A stretch of DNA of 64,000 nucleotides from Paralithodes platypus (Eukaryota > Arthropoda > Malacostraca > Decapoda > Lithodidae): NCBI GenBank assembly GCA_032716605.1, contig CM064509.1, positions 51,539,636 through 51,603,635 on the forward strand. The letters are read 5' to 3'. This document shows positions 1 through 9,839 of the stretch, one piece after another (positions within the stretch are counted from its first letter, which is position 1; every line of letters begins with the position of its first letter). The notes below the pieces were generated by a model that did no database searches, was not told where the DNA came from, and worked only from the letters and a program-made list of their open reading frames with translations. The position numbers and the translations under genes were made by a program.

Positions 1-672
1 ATTGGATTTTCGTTTCGTAACTCAACAATCGGCTATTGTTTTACTGTATGCCACATGGTGTGTTAACATGGTTGCGATTGGTAGCGTAAGAATGTGTGGA
101 CGTCTGTGGTTGCAATATAGCTAGGATTATTAGTATGGATAAAACATGGCATATTTAAATGCCGAATGCAAATATATCTGTGAAATACATTATGGACATA
201 CCGGATGCTTCCAAACGTAAGATTGTTTCTATAGCAGGACAATACTAGATCCAATAACTTTTGCTTGATCATGATCAATTATACTTTATGCTGTATGTTA
301 GTGATCAAAGTAAAACGCCCATTACGTAATCTACAGCTATCAGTCTCTCTATTGATGTATCATATTATCTGCCAAATTGTATATCTATACGTCTTTACCG
401 TAAATATAGTCAATGGCTGCTATAGTATGTTCTCTGTCAATCAAGCTACTGTTATTATTGCTGTATTATAGTTACCTACGCATCAAGTTGTTACGGAGCT
501 ACTTTTAATTTGGCTGTGTTTGAATATACATGTTAATTTGAAAACTCAATTTTGAACAAATAATGACGGCCAAAAACATAAATGTTACCGTCTTATATTT
601 ATTAAAAAGAAAATAACACACAATCATATAAGAGTAAGTTTGTAAAAGACTGGTTGGTGTGGGTAAATCTGC
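1..672. other. AT-rich stretch, nothing recognised
   Basis: I see no supported gene, RNA or repeat here. The short open frames have no family signature and no convincing splice sites. Confidence 0.5.

Positions 673-705
<33 letters not shown>
673..705. repeat. (TC)n microsatellite
   Basis: A pure TC dinucleotide run of about 16 units. It abuts the 5' break of the LINE fragment that follows. Confidence 0.95.
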
Positions 706-708
<3 letters not shown>

Positions 709-1160
709 CTTAGATGTGGCACAACATGTCTTCACATACAATGTGGTTAAAGAGTGGAATAGTTTACCAAGGGAGGTGGTCGACAGTAATTCAATTGATA
801 CGTTTAAAAAAAGACTGGGTGATCATCTGATGAAGATTGGATTACTATGAATTAATCAGTAGGCATGTGTAATTTCCCTTTCAAACTAATGTCTTCATAT
901 ACTATATACATTTTTCACTTGTGGGCATTTCCTGACCCATAATTAAGGTTACACTTCATCCTATTTTCCGGTACGGCTTTTTGCCCGGAGGGAGCGGAGG
1001 GTGGGGAGAGAGCCTTCTACTTTACTGTCCTGTGTTTCCACTATAAACTGCCCCTGCCTAGTAGTATTAAGGCCGGACCACCTAGTTGGGACCGCGGGGT
1101 CTGTGTGATCTGAATTTATGTGTAACTCTGTGTAACTCTCCCTCTCTCTCTCTCTCGCTC
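706..1160 (+). mobile_element. 5'-truncated LINE 3' end (CR1/Jockey-like)
   Basis: The open frame to 850 ends with VVKEWNSLPREVV, followed by a stretch like STFKKRLGDH. This is the usual C-terminus of CR1/Jockey-group ORF2 proteins (pattern VVNxWNSLPxxVV...FKxRLD). The stop is at 848-850. About 300 bp of 3' UTR follow, ending in TGTGTAACTC repeats that run into (TC)n at 1138-1158. The 5' part of the element is missing. The TGTAACTC-then-TC tail recurs near 3955-3995 after the next LINE, so the two are relatives. The coding identity is clear; the exact clade is inferred. Confidence 0.75.
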
Positions 1161-1358
1161 ATTCAAAGAGCAGTTTATAGATCGACAAGCTGCATTCGTT
1201 CCTACTAAACTTACGAACCATGCTCAACCCAACCAAAATGGTTCACAAATGACATAGCTTCAGCAATTAGAAAGAGAAAGGTTGCATACAGAAAGGCCAA
1301 AAGAAGTCAAGATCAAAGAGATTTAGATTCCTTTAAAAATATGTGAAGAAGAGTGAAA

Positions 1359-1819
1359 TCTATATTATTAAATAAGTGTGTGTGTCTGTTTGTCTGTCTG
1401 TGTGTTCTTAATAAGCGGCCGCAGTTTTGGACCTGGGGAGCTGAAACTTTGCATGTGGGTGTCAATTGACCTGGGTCAGGTCATAGAGGGGGCGAGGCCA
1501 CGATCGGAGGTAGTTTTGAGGCCGAAATTGAAAACAAAATGAAAAAAATTGCCGTTTTGGGCAGGAGGCCTCCGATCGAAAAGGTGTATGGAACGAAAGT
1601 TGTTCGCAGCTCCCCAAAATGGGGATACGGATGAGGTCAGATCCAAAATCGGAGGTCATTTAGCGGCCGAAATCGAGGTCGCCGTTTAATGAGGCACAGG
1701 GAGGTCGAGGCCGGTGATTATGGTAGTAGTAGTATTGTGATGATTGTGGTAGTAATGATTGATAATGGTGATTATGGTAGTAGAATTTAAACCCGGGCAA
1801 CGCCAGGTACCCCTGCTAG
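1359..1819 (+). mobile_element. Non-autonomous Helitron, 461 bp
   Basis: It has every structural mark of a Helitron: a 5' TC terminus at 1359-1360 (TCTATATTATTAAATAAG), a 3' CTAG at 1816-1819, and a short hairpin at 1791-1808 (ACC-C-GG ... CC-A-GGT, one mismatch) seven bases before CTAG. It has no TIRs or target duplication, and it sits between A1358 and T1820 as expected. Removing it rejoins the host LINE frame as VK|YLMKEAKRNE, which is exactly what CR1 ORF2 should read there. It has no Rep/helicase gene, so it moved in trans. The (GTNN)-rich start after the TC end is common in arthropod Helitrons. Confidence 0.9.
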
Positions 1820-3305
1820 TATCTTATGAAGGAAGCAAAGCGGAATGAAGAACTCGGGGTTGCATCCCTCTGCAAAGAAAGTCCTAAAGAGTTGTTCAGC
1901 TATGTGAACAGCAGGAAGCCATTCAAAAGTAGAAGTGGACCTCTAAAGGATCCAATAGGCCACCTACAAACCTCTGACACTGATATAGCTAAATCCCTAA
2001 ACGACTATGTTGCCTTATATTCACAAGGGAAAATACCAGTGACATGCCAAGTCCAGGAGTAGTACATGAGGGTGAAGTTCTTAGCAAAATTAGATGTACC
2101 CCAGAGAAGGTAACCAAACGAATAGATATGTTAAATAGATTCAAGTCATCCGGCCCAAATAGCTTTCTTCCCAGAGTTGTATAAGAAGTGCGAGATTTCA
2201 TCGCACCTTTCTTGGCAGACATCTTCAATAAATCACTTCAAAATGGAGAAGTCCCTGAAGACTGGAAACTGGCCAATGTGACCCCAATCTTTAAGAAATG
2301 GGACCACGAGTGTCCGAAGAATTATCGGCCAATTAGCTTGACTTCTATCATAGTAAAACTCTTAGAACCAATATTATTAGACAAGATACTTGACTACCTA
2401 AAAATTCAAAATTTAATTACAAATTCCCAACATTGATTTAGGTGACACCGATCATGTCTTACCAATTTACTGGAATTTTTCCATGAAATGCTGAATGAGT
2501 ATAACAAAAGTAGAGCCATAGACATCCTTTTCTTAAATGTTCAAAAAGCTTTGAAAAAGTGCCTCATTGCAGGCTAATGTCAAAAGCAAGATCACTAGGT
2601 ATCAATACAGAGGTCACAAATTGGATAGAAAGTTGGCTAACAGGTAGACAACAATGAGTGGTAAACAATGGCGTTTCTTCTGAGTGGACTCCAGTCACTT
2701 TTGGAGTTCCACAGGGATCTGTCATTTGCCCACTTTTGTTTATCGTATATGTCAATGATATCGATATTGGTCTGTTGAGTGTGATCTCCAAGTTTGCAGA
2801 TGATATAAAGCTTAGAATGAATGTGAAAAACCCCAAAGGGGCTGAACAGCTCAGGATGGTCCTCAACAGATTGGGTGAATGGTCAGAGACATGGTAGATG
2901 CCTCTAAACTTGGAAAAGTGCAAGGTGATGCATATCGGCCAAGCAAACCCCAAGTCAGGCTATTCGCTATTGGGTATGCCTCTGGAAGTGACTGACTTAG
3001 AAAAGGATTTGGGTGTTCTGATTAGCAGTGACCTAAAGTTGTCCAAGTAGTACATTGAAGTAGAGAAGAAAGCTCAGACATTATTGGGCAATATTAAGAG
3101 GCAATTTAAATATGGAAATAGTCCTCACACTTTACAATGCTTTGATACGGCCTCTCCTGGCGTATGCTGTTCAATTCTGGTCTCCAGCACTGAGGAAAAA
3201 TATAGAGCGACTAGAAAGAGTACAAGCTAGAGCTACAAAGCTTTTTCAATCGCTTAGAAGACTGATCTATGAGGACCGGTTTAGAGCTCTTGATCTCTTC
3301 CCGTT

Positions 3306-3584
3306 GGAGACACGCAGACTACGAGGTCAGCTCATATTGAAGCTTTTAAAATACTTAATGGGTTTAACAATGTGGATTATAGCAAAATGTTTAGCCTCAA
3401 TATAAATACAACATGCAACCATGACTGGAAGTTAGAATTGAAAAGGTTCAGCACTAGTATTTGTGGGCACTTTTTCACATACAAAATCTGTTCTAATGGA
3501 ACAAACTTCCCTCCGAAGTTGTAAACAGTTCTTCAGTAGAGCAGTTCAAGAATAGAGTAGATAGTATTTTGCACACTTTGTAAC
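3306..3584 (+). repeat. Tandem duplication of LINE 3' end, copy A
   Basis: About 280 bp covering the ORF2 C-terminus and stop, repeated almost immediately downstream at 3591-3869 with roughly 90% identity by eye. Copy A has a stop in the final segment (GAATAGAGTAG) where copy B is open. Confidence 0.85.
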
Positions 3585-3590
3585 ACTTTT

Positions 3591-3869
3591 GGAGGCACGC
3601 AGACTACGAGGTCAGCTCACTGAAGTGCTTTAAATACTTAATGGGTTTGACAGTGTGGATTATAGCAAAATGTTTAGCCTCAATATAAATACAACACGCA
3701 ACCATTGCTGGAAATTAGAATTAAAAAAGGTTCAGCAGTAATATTTGTGGAAACTGTTTCACAAACAAGATTTGTTTTACCTGGAACAAACTTCCCTCCG
3801 AAGTTGTAAACAGTTCTTCAGTAGAGCAGTTCAAGAAGAGAGTAGATAGTATTTTGCACACTTTGTAAC
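3591..3869 (+). repeat. Tandem duplication of LINE 3' end, copy B
   Basis: Direct repeat of 3306-3584. Here the last codons read QFKKRVDSILHTL without the stop seen in copy A, so copy B keeps the more ancestral C-terminus. The LINE 3' UTR (TGTAACTC-type tail) continues after it to about 3995. Confidence 0.85.
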
Positions 3870-4120
3870 TAGTGTAGGCACTAAACAGTCTCTCTCTTTC
3901 TACTTCGAGTATCTCCTCGGAGTAGACCACAAGGACTCTGAGATACTAACTATTCCTTGTAACTCTGTGTTACTCCTTGTAACACTCTCTCTCAAGCGCT
4001 CATATTCCACTCGCCCTCAAATCCATATGGACATGAACGTTTTGTGGTCTATACTCGATAGGCTTACATCAAGGAATGGATTCATCAAGAAGCATATTGG
4101 GTACCTGGATGTTTTTACTT

Positions 4121-4123
<3 letters not shown>

Positions 4124-4165
<42 letters not shown>
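4124..4165. repeat. (TC)n microsatellite
   Basis: Uninterrupted TC run of about 21 units. Confidence 0.95.
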
Positions 4166-4167
<2 letters not shown>

Positions 4168-4585
4168 CGTCCATATATATATATGAAGCTGAGCAGATGA
4201 AATGGGCCCCTTACTAAGTTTATTATTAACATCAGTATTTCTTACTTTCCTTAAGGAGCTATTTTATCACACCGTTCATTTTTATTTTATTTTTTATTTT
4301 ACCTAAGGGGGGAAGGGAAGAGGGGGAGTGGGAGGAAGGAGAAAGGTTGAAAAATTAAGGAAAGTATAAGAGTGAAAGTTGGCGGGCAGACCACCTTGCT
4401 ATGTTGTTTTTGTGGTGGGTATTTTATGTTGTGTGCAAGTGGTGTAGTCTATTGTGTGTGTTTGTTTTATAGCTAGCTAAGATCTATGTTTGTTTGTATT
4501 CTATATTTCAGTAAAATTGTATTATTTATATATAGTTGAGTTCATTATTTGTTCTAGGTGTGCTATTTATTTACTAGTTGCTTTA

Positions 4586-5450
4586 TTAATATATTGGGTC
4601 TGGTTGCTCTCTTTCATTTATTATGTTTAGACTACTTTTGAACCAGGTGTGATATCTGAGGTGTTGTTGTAATTCATGGTTTTCTTTTATAGTAGCGAAA
4701 GTCGGGTCTTGTAAGTGTTCTAGTCTGTTCCATATTTGAGCTGCTTGTTTGTGGATACAGATATTAAGGGGAGATTGGTCGTTTTTCTAGATCCCCTTCT
4801 CCCTCATGTTTAGTCCTATTAGTTTTAAGATTGTCAGATGTTTGCCACATTAGTTTGTCGGTTTTAAGACATTCCGCCCCTTTTCCTTGTCAATATTAAG
4901 ACTTTTCGTGCTATTTAGGTGTCATTTTTTTTCCTGGCGAACGATAGTGAGCCAGTAATTTTGGAAGAACCGGCCTTTGGCAGGAACATTTTTCTACCGA
5001 AAAATTTACGAATTAATCTAGAAGCGGGATCTAATGGATGTTTTTTTAAGTTTGTTGGAGATCTAGGGAGGAAACTAGAAAAATTATTATCAATAAATGA
5101 ACAAAATCGACCAAAAAGTGAAGGGGGTAGAGTGTTTGTGTGTTCGTGTATCTGAATTGTTGATATCGTGTATGGGTAGCGTAGGTTAGTAGTAAATCTT
5201 AGTGCTTTATTTTGTATTATGTGCAGTCTTCTGAGTTATGTGTTACTCAATGTATGTGTAGGCATAGGGGGATAGTCTAGGATTGGTAATATGAGCGATT
5301 TTACTAGGTGTGTTTTTATTCTGATGTTTAGAGCTGAGAAGCGGAATAGTTTGTTTAAGGCCACTTGTGCTAATTTTGTTCTCTCTGTTACGTTTTTGGT
5401 ATAGCCGTTTGTGCTGATTGTGGCTTTCAAAGCTCTCTACTGTATATATA
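4586..5450 (-). pseudogene. LINE ORF2 C-terminal fragment (interrupted by a MITE)
   Basis: On the minus strand, 5430 to 5236 reads NVTERTKLAQVALNKLFRF, then IKTHLVKSLILPILDYPP. This is the reverse-transcriptase thumb/C-terminal region of a Jockey-like LINE. It continues through QLRRLHIIQNKALRFTTN and HEHTNTLP to about 5125. It then resumes beyond an inserted element as LNICIHKQAAQIWNRLEHLQ (4764 down) and ends at a TAA at 4588-4586. The two parts join in register once 4768-5120 is removed. The copy is 5'-truncated near 5435 and has one or two frameshifts. Sequence down to about 4250 is probably its 3' UTR. Confidence 0.8.
4768..5120 (+). mobile_element. TTAA-flanked MITE (GGGGAG family), copy 1
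   Basis: It starts right after TTAA (4764-4767) with GGGGAGATTGG and carries the family core: a CTTTCTCCCTCATG-like block, the GGCGAACGATAGTGAGCC block and CCGGCCTTTGGC...TTTCTACCGAAAAAT. The 3' TIR has decayed; the end is placed where the host LINE frame resumes (about 5121). It lies inside the coding part of a minus-strand LINE. Confidence 0.75.
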
Positions 5451-6650
5451 TTTTGGCTAGCTTCATTGTAAATGTAACTACTATTCGTAGCAATTATGCT
5501 AGTGCAGGTGAAGTAATAGTTTCCAACTCTGTATTATGTATTACTATATAATTATGAAAGTCGTGATTACCTACGCTCCACAATTTAGGGTTAAAATTAG
5601 TGTGTCGGAAAATGTTGCGTTAGCATAAAAGGATGGCTGAGGAGGTACACACACAAGATAGGGCAACATAGCGCTATTTTCTTTCTTTTTTATTTTATAT
5701 ATTTATTTATTATTTTTTATTTTTTATTTTTTGCGTGTGTTTTGCATATACCTAGTGTCTGGCACAAGATGTATCCTAGTGTTTACAAAACTGACATGTT
5801 AAAGGCTTTCAGAGACCGATCAATTGTATTTTAGTCTGATGCAAATATTTAACACCTTACGAGCGGCCTAGGCGGTATATAATATGTAGCCACCAGCGGG
5901 GTGTTTTTACCCAAAATAGGGCTGTTTACGTGATCATTTTCATGCCTAAATAAGACCCAGAGCGTAAAACAAGTATCTATCCCTGAAAGGGCATAAACAG
6001 AGCTTTCCAATGACACCATAACGATCCTTTTATGATGGCTAGTTTTCTTTCAACAACCGCGCAACGCGAGTGCAAAAAGCATGTAATTCGGCACTTTCCC
6101 CATACAATTCCGTATATAGCGAGTGAGAGAGGGAGGGAGGAGGTGGGATTCGTGTCAGTAGGTTCGCCGCGGTGGTCTGGAGCAGTCATACGCTCGCTAC
6201 TCTCCTGCCACCACTTGTCTCTCTCTCTCAGCAACATTACGTGCTGAAATTGCCACACGACCTATGTCGAGCGCCGCCAGATAGTCCAGATTTATTATAC
6301 TCGACTTATGTTGCACCCCTACAGTTATGGGTTAATATAGGTAGTAGGCGTATATCCCTTGCAATTGTCTCTGTAGAATTGACAAACCATATTATAGCGT
6401 TCCTAGTAATTACCTAAGGATGTTACAACAAATGTGAGTAGCCAACCTATAATGCAAAGCTAAATAATTGAACTTAAACTATTCCATTTAGTTCATATGA
6501 TCAGAGCTAAAAGTTATGATATTCTGTTTTTATCAGAATAATTCATGCAAATCCTTACACATAGTTTGAAATTATAATACTGATATATTTATCAAGTTCT
6601 TTTATCGGTTAGTCTTTAATGAATTATGTATACTCTTATCACAGAGTAGA
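5451..6650. other. Unassigned intergenic DNA
   Basis: No gene recognised. 5690-5735 is T/A low complexity. 6000-6260 is more GC-rich, with short open frames on both strands and a TC run (6221-6232). It may be an unidentified repeat but has no diagnostic feature. Confidence 0.4.
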
Positions 6651-7132
6651 GGTGTGACAGAGTGGTTTTGCCACTGGACTGGTAATCCGGTGGACCCGGG
6701 TTCGAATCCCAGTATGTCAATGGGAAGATGTTATTGGGATGGAATTTGTGCTGTACCTAGTATCAGTGCATTACCACAGCACACCGAAATACCAAAACAA
6801 AATACCCTCATTGTTCCCTGATTAAATAGTACTGTATGAATATTCCCATATTCAAAATATGCTTCAGGGGGGCAATGCCTAGTGAGTTAATTGCTCAATA
6901 GGTGGCGTTCTGAGAGTGAGGGTCCGAGCCTGGGGAGTGAGACTGTGAAGCGCGGAGGCGAGGCAGCTTCAGAGATGGAGTTGGGTTCGAGGCGTGAATA
7001 GGTGCTTCGTATGTCTCACTCCCTAGACTGGAACAAGACCTCACGGGCCTCACCGTGTTCAGCTGTAGAGTGTAAAGGCTGTCAACCTATGCCCGAGAGG
7101 GAGTAGTTGGAATATAGAAAAAGAAAAAAAAA
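6651..7132 (+). mobile_element. tRNA-derived SINE, copy 1
   Basis: The head (6651-6720) is tRNA-like. Box A is GTGTGACAGAGTGGTTTTG, and box B is GGTTCGAATCC followed by CAGTATGTCA. Its anticodon stem CTGGA/TCCGG frames a 7-base loop with GGT in the anticodon position. The D-arm resembles tRNA-Ser although the anticodon would be Thr. A tRNA-unrelated body of about 400 bp follows, then an A-rich tail (7115-7132). A second full copy in the same orientation lies at 20574-21052, so the unit length is well defined. Transcription would be by Pol III; mobilisation by a partner LINE is inferred. Confidence 0.9.
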
Positions 7133-7417
7133 TACTTTATCTAATGTATGCAAACCTATATATATTATAATATAACACATGATTTCATTAACAAATTAAT
7201 GATGTATAATTATGTATGTCTGTGTCAGTCATGTATATTTCTAAAATAATTATTTAATTACAGTCTGGATGTAATTAAACTATACAAGTAAAAACATCTT
7301 CAATTAAATTATCCACACTGTCTATTAAATAATAACTGTTTGTAGAATTCTTGTGGCACCAATCCAACAACAATGTTCCTTATTGTCTAGTTTTATCAAA
7401 TATTATCAGACACATAC

Positions 7418-8369
7418 CTTCATGATCTTTTGATTGAGGTTCATCGAAGTCGGGTGATGATGCCTCTGTCCTGCTCTCCTTCCCCAGGAGAGGTTCGTCC
7501 CCGGACCGACTAATGGAGTTCCTAGCACTACGTGAAGTCTGTGGACTCATGGGAGCTCCAGGACGACGTGGACGCCTGGACTTGGAGGGTGTCCGGGGGT
7601 CCATCATTGGCCTCAACTCCCTCTCGTCAATATCAAAACTTCGGTCCATCCTTGCTTGTAGATCAGATGCTCGAGGCAATGGAGGAACACGACTTGTATT
7701 CTTGGAAGTGTCGGATATTTGTGGAAACTTCGAATCTTCATTGTGACTCTTATCCTTAGTAATAGAGCTTCTTCTGGCCCGACGCCGCCCCGTGATTGGC
7801 CGACCGTGTACTGAAACAACAGATGGCCATCGAACGGTAGAAGATTTGATATGCGGGCTTGGGTCACGACTGTTTAGATCTACCACAAGTTCACTAAAAC
7901 CGTCACGTCCGGTAACTGCGTCCATTCGTGTAGAATTCATGATGCCATCACCACGCCAGCGAGTCCCTGGCCTCGGCGGTTCTGGTGTGGTGGCTAAGCT
8001 GTCTGGCGTAGCATTTATACGCTCCCTTGATGGTGTTCTGTCACTTCCCTTTTGTGTATCTCGTAACTTGTTAATATTTCTTGACCAGTCGAAGCTAGTA
8101 TTTTCTTTTGAATCTTTCATAGATTCCCAGCTGGACCCACTGCTAAGGTTGTTTTTTGACATGGCGTTCTTCATAAGGTAAGGTTCCATGTTACCAATAG
8201 ATATCTGTGAGTGAGGGGATATCCTGGAGGCCCCCTCCAGCACCCTGAGGAAACCCGCGTCGCCCCCGGGTTGGTAGAACTTGGTGGGGAGGAGGGTCGG
8301 GAGGGCCCTTGAGGTCTCGCCCCCCGACCCACCACTGGTTGATCCTCGAAGAGCCACTGTGGGAGGCAT
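7418..8369 (-). CDS. First coding exon of a host gene, product unknown
   Basis: An open frame runs from ATG at 8369 (in-frame stop upstream) to a strong donor, AAG|GTATGTG, with the GT at 7417-7416. That gives 317 codons plus one base (phase 1). The region is GC-rich with coding-like codon use, unlike its AT-rich flanks. The predicted protein start is Ser/Pro/Arg-rich and mostly disordered. It has basic clusters (GRRRARRSS at about residue 200, SKSRRPRRPG at about 270), many possible SP/TP/RxxS phosphosites, and DEPLLGKE, a possible acidic di-leucine sorting signal, at about residue 293. No signal peptide or membrane segment is visible in this exon. This looks like a cytoplasmic N-terminal tail of a larger protein. 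I do not recognise the family. The next exon is not identifiable in the window. Confidence 0.65.
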
Positions 8370-8600
8370 CACTCGCGACCCTCACACACCCACAACATCC
8401 ACCACTGTCTTACCTCTTTCACCTCCTTTTCACCACTGTTTCATTTTATATTATCCCAAGAAAATGAATTCAGATTGAGGTGATGGTATCGGAGTCAAGG
8501 GACTAGCACAGCTTGTCTTTTAACTTTTTCAATGTGACATAAACTACTTGTCTATATTTTAGGTAGAACTAAACAATTTCATTAAACGATCGTCCGCGTG
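8370..8600 (-). promoter_or_regulatory. Probable 5' UTR / promoter-proximal region of the exon
   Basis: This is sequence upstream of the minus-strand ATG at 8369. It has an in-frame TGA shortly before the start and a C/A-rich stretch (8375-8440). No clear TATA box or initiator could be fixed, so the assignment rests on position only. Confidence 0.3.
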
Positions 8601-9236
8601 TGGTCAGCTTTTTGTTTACAATATTATATCACTATGTATTTCGAAATACATTCCAATACTTATTAAATTACAATACATTATATAATTTCGAGTTGGTCAG
8701 ATGTCAGGCAATACATACTGAGGTCTTGGTCCGTTTTGTATTGTTTGATTTACTAATATATCTATTTTCGCACAACGAATGAGAGAGTGTGTTAGTTTTG
8801 TCTATCTTTACTGGATATAGTTCAATCTGCTTATAGAAATAATATTAATAGCTCCTATCACTTATCAATGTTTTGCCTTGAAGATTTTGAACGTGGTTCA
8901 ATTTTGATTTGGTTAAAGATGGCGGGCCTCGAGCTGTTCTGCAAAGAGAAAGAAAGACATATTAATAAAGCGAAAATAATTCTAGCTTTTACAATTATTA
9001 AAAGGAAAATGGTGAAATACCTGAGAAGGTTGTGATGAAAGTTAACAAGATATTTACCAAAAATATATAAATTCGGGAAAGCAAAAGTCTCTAAGTTTGC
9101 TGACTGCAACACATAATTATGCAGATTAAAATTGACTAATGGTAATTAATGTAATACACACCATCTGGATAAAGATGGCAACTTTTGAAGTTATTTTGGT
9201 TAGTCCAAGGTTTTTTGTTGTTGAGGAAGTAATAAT
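8601..9236. other. AT-rich intergenic, nothing recognised
   Basis: No coding or repeat signature that I can support. Confidence 0.4.
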
Positions 9237-9317
9237 GAAATAACTAACACCCCGTTCATAACATTAATCATCCAATACAAACCCCAATGTACTTGAATAA
9301 ACTAATGAAAGCATATG
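9237..9317 (+). repeat. 81-bp direct repeat, left copy
   Basis: It starts GAAATAACTAACACCCCGTT and ends AATGAAAGCATATG. The right copy at 9573-9653 differs at only a few bases. The 255 bp between them hold a tRNA-like SINE head. Confidence 0.9.
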
Positions 9318-9400
9318 CTCCTCCCGGGATTCGAACTCGGGACACCACACCCAGAACATAAATATCAAAACCATTACACCACCAACACAGTTAAAGCTTG
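9318..9400 (-). mobile_element. tRNA-like SINE head (minus strand)
   Basis: Read on the minus strand it has an A-box-like GGTGGTGTAATGGTTTTGA and a B box GAGTTCGAATCCCGGGAG. This is the promoter pair of tRNA-derived SINEs. The pseudo-tRNA lacks a clean cloverleaf. It begins exactly at the end of the 81-bp left repeat, which suggests the repeat pair is linked to its insertion or recombination. Confidence 0.6.
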
Positions 9401-9572
9401 AGTACACGATCATGATTAATATCCATTTTCGAATTCTATATATCAATCTAATCATGTACTCAGACCCAACTGCAATATTGAAAGCGTAATGTTTTAGTGA
9501 GTGGAAAGAACATTGAATGGGGCCAAGATCACAAAGGACCGGCCTCGCTATACATTCGTTCCTGAACCTATA

Positions 9573-9653
9573 GAAATAACTAACACCCCGTTCTTAACAT
9601 TAATCATCAATTACAAACCCCAATGTACTTGAATAAACTAATGAAAGCATATG
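9573..9653 (+). repeat. 81-bp direct repeat, right copy
   Basis: Near-identical to 9237-9317 and in the same orientation. Confidence 0.9.
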
Positions 9654-9839
9654 AGAAATAAGCAGTATTTGAAGAAAAAAATGTTTTAAGGCTATGTTCT
9701 TCCAATAAATATATGTCTACCAAATTATATAGCCTCCTTACTGGTCTGCTAATGATAAGCTACAGGAAAGACAAAACCTAGATACCATAACAGTGTTTAT
9801 ACCTTGAAATACACACCATTTCAAAGGCAATCATCGCAA

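Larger units (their letters stand above)
1183..3584 (+). pseudogene. CR1-like LINE ORF2 reverse transcriptase, decayed
   Basis: A run of frames reads as one non-LTR ORF2. In order: a linker rich in basic residues (1230-1358); the post-Helitron continuation YLMKEAKRNEELG (1820 on); KSSGPNSFLPRV (about 2140); the RT block ending CPKNYRPISLTSI (2310-2350); GVPQGSVICPLLFIVYVNDI (about 2705-2765); the catalytic box as FADD (about 2797); and the thumb region ALIRPLLAYAVQFWSP and LERVQARATKLFQ (3130-3250). At least four stops or frameshifts break it, for example at 1344, 2060 and 2436. The endonuclease part is absent, so the copy is 5'-truncated. CR1/Jockey superfamily is established for this motif set; the clade is my inference. 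It cannot encode a working enzyme. Confidence 0.88.

Noticed and set aside
6651..6720. Functional tRNA gene
   Set aside because: The cloverleaf is imperfect and the tRNA-like part continues into a repeated body with a poly(A) tail in two copies, so it is a SINE.
7513..8181. Plus-strand frames of 75-129 codons
   Set aside because: Antisense shadows of the host exon, which has a better start, donor and composition.
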